DNA of 64,000 nt, from assembly GCF_024586455.1 (NCBI RefSeq), contig NC_065921.1, positions 44,848,574-44,912,573 of the forward strand. The letters run 5' to 3'. This DNA comes from Bactrocera neohumeralis. Lineage: Eukaryota > Arthropoda > Insecta > Diptera > Tephritidae. The position numbers and the translations under genes were made by a program. The notes beneath the pieces were generated by a model that saw only the letters and a program-made list of their open reading frames with translations, was not told where the DNA came from and searched no databases. Positions 1 through 11,080 of this stretch are shown in pieces (the stretch's first letter is position 1; each line of letters opens with the position of its first letter).

Positions 1-59
1 AGGATCGCAATGTACAAACCCAATTTTCGTTTTTCCGAAATGAAAAGAAGTTAATTTGT

Positions 60-660
60 TTTGAAATAAATATGATTATAGAAAAAAATAAATAAATCCA
101 TAAAGTATGTAAGTGACAAAAATTAAAAACGGTAAATAAAAGGTATAAAGATAAATAACTTAAAAATAAATTGAGATTAAAAATTAAATTAATATTGAAA
201 ATAAATTGAAGTTAATCAATAATTAATATTTAAAAAATAAATTGAAACCAACAAATAAATAAAATTACAAAATAAATTGAAACTGAAAATAATTAAAATT
301 AAAAATAAATTGAAACTAAAAAATTATTAAAATTAAAAAACAAATTGAAGTCAAAAAATAATGTTTCAATTTCATAAAATAGTTAAAAATATAAAATTAA
401 TTCAAACTAAAAAATAATTAAACATTACAAATTAATTCAACTAAAAAAATTAAAATAATTTAATTAAATAATTCAATTGAAACTACATCAAAAAAATATA
501 CACTCCAAATAAAGTTACACAATTCCAAAATAAATTAAAACTAAAAAATAATAACAAATTAATAAAAACTAAAATTAAAAAATAAATAAAAATAAATATT
601 AATATAAATTTAAAAAAAATGTAAAAAAGTTGTACTCCACAATTCAAATAAAGTTACACA
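60..660. repeat. A+T-rich degenerate tandem repeat
   Basis: This stretch is almost pure A+T. A loose unit built on aaataaattgaaact and attaaaatt recurs every few tens of bases, with divergence and small indels. No open frame or transposon terminus is visible. It resembles a decayed minisatellite or satellite edge; replication slippage of A+T-rich spacer is the simplest reading. Confidence 0.6.
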
Positions 661-2005
661 AAATCTTACTTTGAAAATCTTTTCATTTGCGATAAAACGA
701 GAAATGCGTTTGTGCAAATTTTATGAATTATGTTTTTATTTTGCTTATAAGCATATCATTTTGATAGCAACACTCGAGAGTATGTTTCACCACAAGTGGC
801 CCAACTTGACTTTTACACACGTACAATCACAAAGATTTAGAGAGACATTTTGGAGACTTGTGCTTTCTCGATTTATTGGTTTTTGTTTTTAATTAGCAAT
901 GTGCAGTTTTAAACGGAATAAATAAAAGAAAATTATAAAATAATATAAACAAACTTAAAAATTAAAAAAATAATAATAAATTCTTAACATTCATGTGTAT
1001 GTATTAGGCAAAAATTACATCCCATTGGATAACAGTTGATTTCATTTGTTGCTTTACAAATCGCAATTCTACATTTTACTAACGCAATTGCTTTAAGCGA
1101 GTTTATTTACCTTGGAAAATTAATTCATTGAATTATTATTATTAACTATTACTTATTTGTTTGGCGAGGAAAATTTTAATGCGTTCATATTTTATGCTTA
1201 TCAAATTAATTAATAAACAACAAAAAAATCCATAAAATGAAAACTGCAAGAACAACAATTATATAAAAAACTCATGTGCTGAAAACGGCAAGAACTGTAT
1301 GTCATTGATCATTTTACTTGGGGAAAGTGTATGTAATTAATATTAAATTAAAATACTTATAATTTCTAATTAAATGTCTAATTGAAAGCAAAGTTAAAAT
1401 ATATACATATATGTAAATGCATACTGAGCAATTAATTATAATTATGCATTAATTATTAACGGAGTGATTAAATTGCTAGTGAAAGAGAGAGCAGGAATTA
1501 TATGCAGCCGAAATGAAATACATATATAAATACAAATATATGTATATATGTATGATAAATGAATAGAATGAACGTACATATGTATATGAAGAATAATATA
1601 AACAAAGGAAAAAGTAAATACAATGCAAAAAGAAAATTAACAAAAAACCAAACAAGTAACAAAAACGAAAATAAATATATATTAAAGATGCATTAAAATA
1701 AAACATAGTCATATTCATTAAAAAAGCAACGTATTTTATTTGCACCATCGCTTTGCGAGATGGAGAAAATATTGCTTGGCGTTCACAGTTCACAGTAATA
1801 ATTGTCACGAATGACCAGCCGACTGCAGATTCTAGGCCATTGCAGCCAGGCTTAGCGCCACTACCGGCTAGGTATTATACTCGATTTGTTACAGAATGCT
1901 ATGAATGTTATACATATTGGCAATGTGACCAAGAAAAGGAGATCAATGCCGAGTTAAACACAACGTGTTTTTAAGAAGAGAACTTTCCTCACTTGCGTAA
2001 CTTCT
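661..2005. other. No gene recognised; A+T-rich spacer
   Basis: Only short frames of low-complexity composition are present (for example 1476-1808 minus, rich in Phe/Tyr/Ile from A/T runs). The segment 1753-1975 is more GC-balanced than its surroundings and could be a remnant of something, but I do not recognise it. It leads directly into a decayed RTE copy at about 2009. Confidence 0.5.
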
Positions 2006-3095
2006 ACAAATGACTCCATCCTGGAGGTTCGACACCGAGAAGCTGGAATCACAACATAAAGCCGAGCGATTTTCTACTCGACTTGCACTGTGGCTCACTG
2101 AGAGCACTCGTCAGCAACTCGGTATAAGGGAACTGTGGGGCGGCATTTCAAGCTCCTTACGTACAGCTGCAAACGAAACCGTTGGTTTTCGGAAAAGGTA
2201 GAAGAACAGCTGGTACGATGAGAAGTGCTGTGTCGCAATGGAGAGAAAATAGACAGCTTACCTCGCACCGTTAAAATTGACCAAAACAACGAGATGGGAT
2301 AGATACCGAGAGTTGAAGGGGGAAGCGAGACGCATCTGCAGAAAAAATGAGAGAGGCCGCAATGCGTGAATATGAAAAACTTGAAAAGCTGGCCGACAGG
2401 TGTCATGCTCGATAATTCTACGAAAAGATGCGGCGTCTAACAAATGGTTTCAGACGAAAGCATGCCCAATGTTTGGAAATTAAGTGTCCTCTGCCCAATC
2501 CACAAAAGGCTAGACCCCACAATCTGCGCTAAGTCTCCTCAACTTCGCATGTAAGGTTTTATCGAGCGTATTGTGTGAAAGATTAAAGACCACCGTCAAC
2601 AAACTGACAGAATCGACACACACGACGTCATCGTCGATTTCAAAGCTGCTTTTGATAGCACGAAAAGGAGCTGCCTTTATGCCACTATGTTTGAATTTGG
2701 TTTACCCGCAAAACTAATACGGTTGTGTAAACTGACGCTGAACTATATCAAAAGCTTCGTTAGGAGCGGAAAGGACCTCTCCGAACCTGTCGATACCAAA
2801 CGAGGTTTCAGATAAGGCGACTCCGTATCGTGCGACTTCTTCAACCTACTCCTGGAGAAATTAATTGGAGCTGCAGAACTGAATAGAGCAAATATAATAT
2901 TCTATTAGAGTGTACAGCTGCAGGTGTGCGCCGGTGATATTGATATGATTGGTCTCAATAGCCACGCCGTTAGTTCTGCTTTCTGCAGACTGGATAAAAA
3001 AGCGCAGCAAATGGAACTGGTAGTGAATGAAGGCAAGACAAAATATCTCCTATTATCAAACAACCAGTTGTCGCACTCGCGACTAGGCTCCCACG

Positions 3096-3107
3096 TCACT
3101 GTTGACA
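3096..3107. repeat. Target-site duplication, left copy
   Basis: The sequence tcactgttgaca occurs here and again at 3918-3929, exactly bracketing an unrelated insert. Removing the insert and one copy restores continuous RTE sequence, so this is the duplicated target of the 3108-3917 insertion. Confidence 0.85.
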
Positions 3108-3917
3108 ACGTCCGGTGTGTTTAACAAAAGCACAGCGGATCAAATCAATGCGTTGATCAGCCCCCTGAGAATGCTTAGCATTTTCAGTACCAATTGGCAG
3201 TGTGGAATGGACACACTAACCACCTTGGTCGGGTTCGAGGCCCATCTAAAACCTCTGCCGTGCTTTGGGTCCGGTACCCAGTTTCAATGTAACTCTACAT
3301 TCAACTGACAAAGTCAGTTCTTCCCGCATTTGGGTTTTAACTACAACCACCACGATACTCCCCGAGGGGCCAGTCCGCATGAGCAGGTTGGAGTAAACTC
3401 CAAGGGCTCCTGCTCCCCGTGGTACCAGAATTAAATCTCCGGTCACACCTCATAGCCGAAGCTACTACTAGTTAAGCTTCCATACGGCTCTGGACTGGTG
3501 GCCAGGGGATGGACCCCATACACACAACACTCATACAAAAGCTAACCCTAATTCCCAGCTAACCGCCTTCGCCGCTTAAACAATTCACGCGTCAACGACC
3601 CTAACTGTTCGGTATTTCGGCTACTGGAGATCACACCACTAACATCTAATCGTCCCATGCCACCCAGAATCCTAATGTCCGAGTACATCGGGCATTCTGC
3701 AATTAAATGCGCTCAATCCTCTACCCCCGCCCCACAAAAACACCCGGACCTATCCGATAGACCAAATCTGAAGTCTGGGTTATCCTCAACGAACCCAGCG
3801 GCCCGATTGTACTCGTAGGTCACTCGGCCGTTAGGACTATTGTCCCAACGTTCTTGCCACCTACAGCTAACCCTATCATCTAGAAGCCTCTTGCTCCCTA
3901 GATATCCCTCCCTCTCC
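3108..3917 (-). mobile_element. 5'-truncated non-LTR retrotransposon, R1-like 3' end
   Basis: This is an 810-bp insert in the RTE copy, bounded by 12-bp duplications. On the minus strand a frame at 4012-3713 reads WQERWDNSPNGRVTYEYNR and then, near the C-terminus, a Cys-rich CFCGAGVED segment. That arrangement (W..W....GR.TY followed by a CCHC-like knuckle) is typical of the C-terminus of R1-clade ORF2. About 600 bp of 3' UTR follow, with no poly(A) tail, which also fits R1-like elements. The 5' truncation is the usual outcome of target-primed reverse transcription. Assignment to R1 rather than a neighbouring clade is by eye. Confidence 0.65.
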
Positions 3918-3929
3918 TCACTGTTGACA
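3918..3929. repeat. Target-site duplication, right copy
   Basis: Second copy of tcactgttgaca (first at 3096-3107). The host RTE sequence resumes directly after it. Confidence 0.85.
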
Positions 3930-4008
3930 GTCATAACTTCGAAGTCGTACATAATTTCGTCTATCTTGGAACCGGCATTAACATCAACAACAACATCAGC
4001 CTCGAAAT

Positions 4009-4048
4009 CCAACGCAGAATAACTCTGGCCAACGCAGAATAACTCTGG
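4009..4048. repeat. Perfect 20-bp tandem duplication
   Basis: The 20-mer ccaacgcagaataactctgg is repeated twice head to tail inside the RTE remnant. Other RTE copies here have it once, so this is a local slippage event after insertion. Confidence 0.9.
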
Positions 4049-4539
4049 CTCTTCGGACTAAGTAAGCAATTGGGAAGTAAAGTCCTTTATCGACTAACAA
4101 AGACCAAACTCTATAAGTCACTCTTTATTCCCGTCTTGCTATATGGTGCAGAGGCATGGACGATGACAACATCTGATCACTTTTCGAGAGAAATGTTCTG
4201 CGGAAGATTTGTGGTCCTTTGCGCATTGGCAACTGCGAATATCGCATTCCATGGAACGATGGGCTGTATTAGTTATACGACGACATTGAAATAGTATTCG
4301 ACGCAGTAAACGCAGAGGGAAGCAGTGGAAGAGGAAACCTCCACTCAGTTGGAAAGATCAAGTGGATAAGAATCTGGCTACTCTTGGAATCTCCAATTGA
4401 CACCAAACAGTATTAAACTAAATGACTACAATTCAGAGTCTCAGGCATTGTTTGAATTACAGAGGGGGATAAAGGCATTAATTTTATCCGTACCAACAAT
4501 TCTCAGTCGCACTGCGTAAGGTTATGTACAGAGGCAATA

Positions 4540-4990
4540 ACTAAACTCGAAAGGCAACTCTGTTTAGATACGCAGTCATTTACGAATAGAAGGAAATGAA
4601 AAGGCAGACGTGCTGGCTATTATGGCGTAATTAAGAAGGGCCTAAGACTTACTCAGTCTCGTCACTGGTAATTGCCGGCCCCTAAAACTGATGGTCCATT
4701 ACTGTGCCGATCAGTCGGTCCCTTGTAAGAGGCGTATTGCTTTGCTGTTTTTGCACAAATTGAAATCTCGGGTGTTCGGAGTCGTTCACCTAGTTCCCAT
4801 CTCCTATCGAAATGGCGGTTGGCGTACTTATTCGTTTGTCTGTGAGCGGGTGCTACCTGGAGTATTAATCCTAATGTGTTGTATAGACTTCAGAAAAACT
4901 TTATTCCTCATCTTTGTTTTTAATGACAAAAAATTCAAGGAAAGCAGGGATAGTTTAATCAACTGACCATAAATTGATCAATAATTATGT
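4540..4990 (+). mobile_element. Jockey-superfamily RNase H remnant
   Basis: Positions 4571-4630 read H-L-R-I-E-G-N-E-K-A-D-V-L-A, matching the H.x.I.GNE.AD signature of the RNase H domain in Jockey/I-superfamily retroelements. The rest is frameshifted and I cannot set the boundaries. The following frame (4691-4966 plus) has no family I recognise. Confidence 0.4.
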
Positions 4991-5019
4991 AAATCTGTTA
5001 AAATACGACCTTGCGAGAG

Positions 5020-6340
5020 TTACTTGAGACTTTTGACTTTAATTGCAAAAGTTAATATCCTACAAAGCGCTTTATTGCAGTTCACGTATCGACCTTATCG
5101 TTCAAGACCAATAACCGCCATGTTTCTTTCTTTGGTGACGTAATTACAAACGTATTTTATCGATTACACCAAACCGCAATACTCAACATTGATATGAGTT
5201 TTGAATGTGAATTAGACAATAATGGTGAATATAGTACATATGATCCGTGTGTTGTCAACTTCGATATTCACTCTTCTAAATTGAATGCTGGATGTTCTGC
5301 CATTGTCGTCTGGTGAGCGACGCCGATAGAGTGGATATCCATCATTTCCAGTTTGCGTTTCCGAAACAAAAGCACGTGGATAGGGTTTCGTGCATTTATT
5401 GTCAGACATACAAACCGAAGTGGGATGTGGTGTCCGCAAGGTCCATGAACCATATTGGTTTTCATCACTTCGTATAATACTGGATCTATTCTGCATCTGG
5501 AATTTCCACAGAAATGATTTCATCAATTTGATCTGATGTAACAATCATCCAAAGAAGAATGTGTGCGTGCGGCAAACCTCTCTTTTGCCACTCAACAGAG
5601 TACATCTAGCATCTAACAGCACCACATACACGTTGCTTCAAGATAAAGTCCATCAAACATGGTAACTGTTGTTTGAAAAGTCGTGCTGTGACATCGTGAC
5701 GATCGTTTGCTGATTGACCGCGATCCATAATTCCGCACGTATGTCTCCACATCCTGGGAGTACTTCTTGGCAAAAAGAGTGCCGACCGATATTAGGGCGA
5801 CCTCTTCGTGGCATCGTAACAAATTTCAATCTGCAATTAATCTCTTTGTGTGAAACACACGTAAAAATTTCACTGAATAATTTTCAATAAATTTTCTTTT
5901 GAGTAGCCGGAATAAAAAAACAAACGACCGAAATTGAACGATTCAAATAATTTACAAATCAAAATATTGAAAATCAAAACAAACAAAAATAGAAAAAAAT
6001 TTGTACGGAAAAAAGTTACTTTTTGTAATTCCGACTTTTCTTCATGAAAAGTATACGGAATTTTCATTTCTAAACCTTTCTCGATCCACAACGAATAACC
6101 TCTGAAATTTTCATCAAGATTGTTGTAGCCGTTCTCTTAGCGTTACTAACAAACAAACTTTCATTCGTTTGTATGGGAAAAAGAAAAGGGCTGTTTTTAG
6201 GGGTTTTCCGGCAATTATTCGAATTTTTCTTGCCGTAAAAATCATCCTTGAACCGCAACGAACATTTAAAAAAAAAGAATTGGCAAAATTGTTGAGTTAT
6301 GCGCTTTGCAATACATTTTGCGATTCATTTTTATCTACAT
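5020..6340 (-). mobile_element. Helitron, internally deleted copy
   Basis: Read on the minus strand it starts near 6340 with a 5' leader, reaches an ATG near 5815 (MPRRGR), and then passes by a deletion into the conserved N-terminal domain of the Helitron Rep/helicase protein. The leader matches the plus-strand sequence at 63416-63910 almost continuously, including the motif around gccaattcttttttt and the MPRRGR start. Element ends (5'-TC, 3'-CTRR hairpin) are not resolved. Confidence 0.8.
5050..5620 (-). pseudogene. Helitron Rep (Helitron_like_N) domain, broken
   Basis: The Rep domain of Helitrons nicks and transfers single-stranded DNA for rolling-circle transposition. Visible in order on the minus strand are WQKRGLPHAHILLWM near 5600-5550 (the HUH-type His-x-His), an EIISVEIPDA block, HGPCG-like sequence, CMSDNKCTKPYPRAF, then YPLYRRRSPDDNGRTSS. 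After about 5230 comes a block resembling the Y..KY..K tyrosine motif (SIKYVCNYVTKE). These belong to one family in the expected order, but at least three frameshifts or stops separate them. The Pif1 helicase half is absent from this locus. The protein cannot be made as it stands. Confidence 0.8.
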
Positions 6341-6496
6341 ATGTACATATGTATAAGATTATATTTTCTCAAATCCCAAAGTGTTTGAAACGAAGTCGAC
6401 TTTATACTTGCTGCTCCTAAATATTTACTGTGTTTCGCTAACAGTTCAACACCAACAGAGCTGCAGTGTTTTCGTCTATTCGGACAACATGACCTA

Positions 6497-7217
6497 GTCA
6501 GCGTAGCCGCAGTCTTTTAATTCGCTGAACTATGTCAATGTCGTCGTAAATCGCATATCGCAACAGCCCATCGTTCCATCGAAAAATGCGATATTTTGGT
6601 GTGGTTTGTACGCTGGTGGAATCATTGGACCATTAATTTTCAAAGATGCTGTCTCTCGAAAACTAGTGAACGGCGATTTTTGCCTTTTCATGCATAAACT
6701 TTTCGGGCCAAAAATGGAAGAAGTAACTTGTAGACATTGGTTTTTGTTCAACAAAGGACTTTACGCTCAATCGCCACTCAGTCGCGATTCACCATTTTGG
6801 TACGAGTTATTCTTCGTTGATTTTCAAGAAATGACAGCGCACAACCCTGGGATCATGGATTCGCCTTCTATTTAGATACACCTTCAAATGGATGTTCTTT
6901 GGTCTTTCTAAGATCGGAAATTGAAAGCTGTTTGAGCCATATGTAAAAGGATCGTTTCTGGCCTCTCCCAAGTGAATGAAGCTCAAAGAACTTTTCTCAC
7001 TGCGCGAACTCTACACATAAAGAACCGATGAGATTTCAAATTCTCCTTGAGTGTTTTTTTTTAAAAACGTAGTAAAGCTCTTAAAAATCACTATTTTCTG
7101 ATATATTTGAAAATGCAGTGCTAAATATTTCATGTAGTTTTGTGAATTATTGAGAATGTATAATAAAATGTAAGTATTTCCTATTAGTTTCGACGAACAT
7201 CTTAGTCAAATAACAAA
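6497..7217 (-). mobile_element. Internally deleted RTE derivative, unit 1 of tandem pair
   Basis: Read on the minus strand, an A+T-rich leader and the RTE 5' UTR (matching 18827-18990) are joined directly to the C-terminal part of the RTE reverse transcriptase, with the endonuclease and RT core missing. A 721-bp unit is followed at 7218 by a second, closely similar unit in the same orientation. Unit 1 carries more substitutions and A-rich indels than unit 2. About 40 bp of further RTE 3' sequence lie just before it (6455-6496). Confidence 0.75.
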
Positions 7218-7900
7218 GTCAGCGTACCGCAGTCTTTTAATTCGCTGAACTATGTCAATGTCGTCGTATATCGCATACAGCCCATCGTTCCATCGAATGC
7301 GATATTCGCCGTGGCCAACGCGCTAAGGACCATTAATTTTCCGCAGAACCTTTCTCTCGAAAACTAGTAACGCCGACTTTTTGCCTTTTGCAGCATAAAA
7401 CTGGTCGGGCATGATAAGTAACTTGTAGAGTTTGGTCTTTGTTCCTCGGGAAAGGACTTTACTTCTCAATCGCCTACTCAGTCCGAAGTAGCACCTTTTG
7501 GTACGAGTTATTCTTCGTTGATTTTCGAGGCTGACAGCGCACAACCCTGGGGAGGGATGGTTCGCCTTCTCACTTTAGATCACCTTCAAATGGATGTTCT
7601 TTGGTCTTGGTCTAAGATCGGAAATTGAGACCTGTTTGAGCCATATGTAAAAGGATCGTTTCTGGCCTCTCCCAAGTGAATGGAGCTCAGAGAACTTTTC
7701 TCACTTGCGCGAACTTCTACACATACCTTATCACTATTCTCCTTGAGTGTTTGTGAATATACGTAGTAAAGAGTAAACTTCTTTCTGATATATTAAAAAT
7801 GCAGTGCTAAATTTTCATTAGTTTTGTGAATTATTGAGAATGTATAATAAAATGTAAGTATTTCCTATTAGTTTCGAGAGTTTCTTACCCAAATAACAAA
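7218..7900 (-). mobile_element. Internally deleted RTE derivative, unit 2 of tandem pair
   Basis: This 683-bp unit is a direct repeat of 6497-7217. Both units end in aaataacaaa, so the junction at 7217/7218 is a true head-to-tail tandem. The internal join between RTE 5' UTR and RT C-terminus lies near 7533. Residual coding (7544-7323 minus) shows RTE C-terminal sequence such as LSRRLRSKVLSRGTKTKLYK. Confidence 0.75.
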
Positions 7901-8029
7901 TTCGGTCTTCACACGAATTATTTTTACAATAGTTATAATGTATCATTGCACATGTGCAATACCATGCATTTAAGCCTAAAATTTTACTTGTAGGGCGCTT
8001 ACTTATAATAATAGCGCACGAATAATAGA

Positions 8030-9110
8030 AAACTAGGATGAAAGCAAAGATGAGTATTTAGCTGATGGTGATGAAGCAAATTTTGAATTTGATTTACATC
8101 AATACGAATATAACCAGGAAGAAGCAAGCCAAGCAATACATAATTTTAAAGAAGTTGATGTTAATTTATGCACTTGTCAAAAAGACCCAGAGAAATGAAT
8201 GATATAGACAAACAAGATCTGAAAAAGTTTTTACGGATATTTATTGTGATGTCTATTGTTCAAATTCCTAATATTCGAAGGTATTGGACGCCAACAGTAG
8301 GCAAGAAATGAATACAGGACACCATGTCAGTGAATAAATTCAAAAAAAATAAAAGTTGTATGTTTTGGCTGGTATATCTGGATACAATTACAACTTCGAA
8401 ATATATACTGGCCAAGAGAACAACAGCATCAATAGAATTCCTGAGGAAATTGATTTGGGATCAAGTCCCAACATAGTTATAAGATTACTAAGGGATATTC
8501 TCCCATAAAAGAACTAAAAAGTTTTCTTTAATAATTACTATACATCTTTTGCCACCTAAGTATGTAAACGTAGAATTTACACACTGGGAACAGTTCGTCG
8601 GATCCGAATTCCCAATTTAAAGCTTCTAGACCAGAAATTATGATGAAGAAAGCACACGAAAAATCCCTTGAGTATGCCAACGTGGATAACTTTCATATAT
8701 CTGTAGTTTCCTGAAGAGATAATACAATCGTAAATTTGATTTCAAGCTACTGTGGCAAAACTCCAGAGCTAGCAGTTGAACGGTTTGATGCGAAATTTGG
8801 ACGGAAAATAACGGTCGCTTTCCCAAACGTTATATCAAACGTTATATCAAAATTCATGGAGGGTGATGATTTGCTAGATTCTTTATAGGCCGATACAAAA
8901 TCAAAATACGCTCTAAGAAGTGGTATTTGCGACATATAAGTATAATCCTTATACTTTATTTCTATAGAAAGCACCAGAGAAGTGGTCCCATCACTGAAAA
9001 TGAAGTTGAACCACGTGGATCACTGGCCAACATGGGTGGACACTCGAATCGCTTGCAAATCACCAAGTTGTGACGGATATACTTTGAATATGTTAGGTGC
9101 AAAAACGTGA
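8030..9110 (+). pseudogene. piggyBac-like transposase, degenerate
   Basis: Short in-frame blocks match the piggyBac DDE family in order: LKKFLRIFIVMSIVQIPNI followed by RRYWTPTVG near 8222-8302; NKFKKN near 8336; a DNYYTS-like block and a GTVRRI-like block near 8535-8600; then NLISSYCGKTPELAVERFD near 8733-8790, and a final Cys-containing C-terminus near 9050. Many stops and frameshifts separate the blocks. The catalytic aspartates cannot all be located. Terminal repeats with TTAA were not identified. Confidence 0.75.
8829..8851. repeat. Short tandem duplication in the piggyBac remnant
   Basis: The 12-mer cgttatatcaaa occurs twice in succession; the second copy interrupts the conserved transposase reading, so it arose after the element lost function. 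Confidence 0.7.
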
Positions 9111-10490
9111 AATTAATTTATGTTTCAGCAAATCAAGAAATTGTTTAAAAAAATTTCATATAGAATAAACTGAAATTTATTGTAAAATTAATGAATTTGC
9201 TTCTGTCCAGTTTTATTCAATAAAATAAAGAGCATATCCATTCAGTAATTTCCTTGTAAATTTATAAGATTTGCTGCATGATATTGCATATATGTATGCA
9301 ATGTTACGTAACTCTTTTGCTAGAAACACGGCAATCATAAAATTTCAAATTTGTCATCTTATAATAACCCACATTAAAAATGTGATTCAAAAAATTTTTT
9401 ATTCTCACGGAAATTAAATGTTGCAACGAAGAGTTAACAGTGATGCATTCCGTAGTTTTTCCAATACGTTTGCGTTCTTACGTCGGCAGATTATAAGCTT
9501 TAAAAGCTCTTCGTTATTCTGCGACAAAACTACTTTGCAAGCACTTTAAAGCTGCATATAAAGTTTGCTGTGCGATTTGTTGACTGGTTCTAATGGTGCG
9601 ACAAAGTACAGGTGTGCGATATACACACATCCATATTAACTTCGTATATACCATACATGTGGATATATATGTATAACTTTTGTATATTATTCGGGAAGTT
9701 CCCTATGGAAATGATGGGTGGGAAATGATTGTGTGGGTGTGGTTTAAATTGCCTTAGAATGTGTAAATAAGTACATACATATGTATGTATTTATGTATGT
9801 ATATATAAATAAGTAAATGTGTATGTCATATATGTACATATGTCTATCTACATTCGCGTGCAAGTTTAAGTGCTTTCAATGAGGAAACGGCCGGGAGCAG
9901 ATAAAGTTATTTGCCTCGTAACTGTATACATACAATAGCTGTTAACTACAGCTTTTATACGTACAAAAGTATGTATGCACATATACATACTATATCTATA
10001 AACCAAGCATATCGTGGAATTCATAAGTAGGTAGAGAAAAAGCGCCAAAAAGTTAAGGCAAACGAGATGAAAAAATTGTGGCCGAGCGAAGCTTAAGTGC
10101 GCCACAAACTTAAAAAGCGACGTCTTTGCATAAATATTTATGTATCTACATAAGTATGTATGCAGACATTACTGCTGTTGAATCTCATGGAAGTGCAAAT
10201 CTGGATCTTTCGACTTTAGAGCTCTGATTGAGAGCGGCTGCTCGCTGGCGTGGTTCTATGTCGTAACTGAAAAAGCTTTCTTGGAATTAGCACAAATAAT
10301 TATTATATGTATATAAAAAAAAATATTTCTATACTTGTGATATGGATGAAGTATATAAAGATATATGAATGTACATATATGTATGTACATGTAAGTATGT
10401 ATGTACTATATAATGTTTGTTGATGCAATTGACTCAAAGTATTTATACATATATGTACATACATATGTACTTACAATACATATGTGTATC
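9111..10490. other. No gene recognised; microsatellite-rich spacer
   Basis: Runs of (atgt)n/(acat)n such as acatacatatgtatgtat appear at 9770-9850 and 10370-10500. Nothing else supported is seen. Confidence 0.5.
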
Positions 10491-10498
10491 TATGTACA

Positions 10499-10706
10499 GT
10501 TGCTGACAGTAAAATAGAATCAAAATGTTTTCACAACTATTTGCAAAAAAAAAGAATTACCACAGCTCTTAGAAGGAAACAATTATTTTTTGAAGTTAAT
10601 AAAATGCATTTTAAACATTTCAAAAGCAAAAATAAATTTAAGTAATATAAGCAGACAACTCTTAAAGGAACTGTCAAGAACTTCAGTTGACAATAAAATA
10701 GAATCA
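10499..10706. repeat. Paired direct repeats, possible Tc1-like terminus
   Basis: cagttgctgacagtaaaata at about 10499 and cagttgacaataaaatagaa at about 10686 are related and in the same orientation, both followed by tca. Paired direct repeats close to an end are a feature of some Tc1-like transposons with long inverted termini. No transposase or opposite end was found, so this is tentative. Confidence 0.3.
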
Positions 10707-10865
10707 TGAGAGCCTTAACTCGTAAATAGTAGACTATAATAACAAAAAATTCATATAATGGCTGCTAGCTTTTCGCTTTTTGTATAGCAAGCGACCTGTG
10801 TGTCTGGACACTTTTATCATGGATAAAAATTTGATTTGTTTGCTTGAAATTTGATGTTTAGTAAG

Positions 10866-11080
10866 GAATTGAAAGAAGGGTCTCTCATCCGAGGCTGCTT
10901 TGATCTTTTCATTGGCGGCGTTTTATACGTGACGGGTCCCAAATCCAGCGTACTACTCTGGGAAGGGATGATTCGCCTTCCCACTTTACCTCGCCTTCAA
11001 ACGGATGTTTTTAGGTACTCAGAGAATATTTGGTCCTGAGCTGCTTGAGCCATATGTAACTAACCACTCGCAAGTGAAAG
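10866..11080 (-). mobile_element. RTE 5' UTR fragment
   Basis: The minus strand matches the leader of the RTE copy at about 18830-19060, from the segment around the gaaagactaccaac-like start back through the repeated gaaggcgag and tggctcaagcag blocks. Only the leader is present; the coding part is absent. Confidence 0.65.

Larger units (their letters stand above)
2009..4400 (+). mobile_element. RTE-type non-LTR retrotransposon, degenerate copy interrupted by another element
   Basis: Two blocks (2009-3107 and 3918-4400) match the RTE copy at 18802-21984 in order: the linker after the endonuclease, the reverse transcriptase core (a decayed FKAAFDS-like block near 2640 and a QxGDS-like block near 2810) and the C-terminal segment. 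The frame carries many stops and indels, and a deletion near 2450 joins the linker to a block several hundred bases downstream. The endonuclease half is missing, so the copy is 5' truncated. A different retroelement (3108-3917) sits inside it, flanked by a 12-bp duplication of its own sequence. A 20-bp piece is also duplicated in tandem at 4009-4048. Confidence 0.85.

Noticed and set aside
1476..1808. 110-codon minus-strand frame
   Set aside because: Composition is driven by A/T runs (Phe, Tyr, Ile, Leu); no domain, no conserved block, no second copy.
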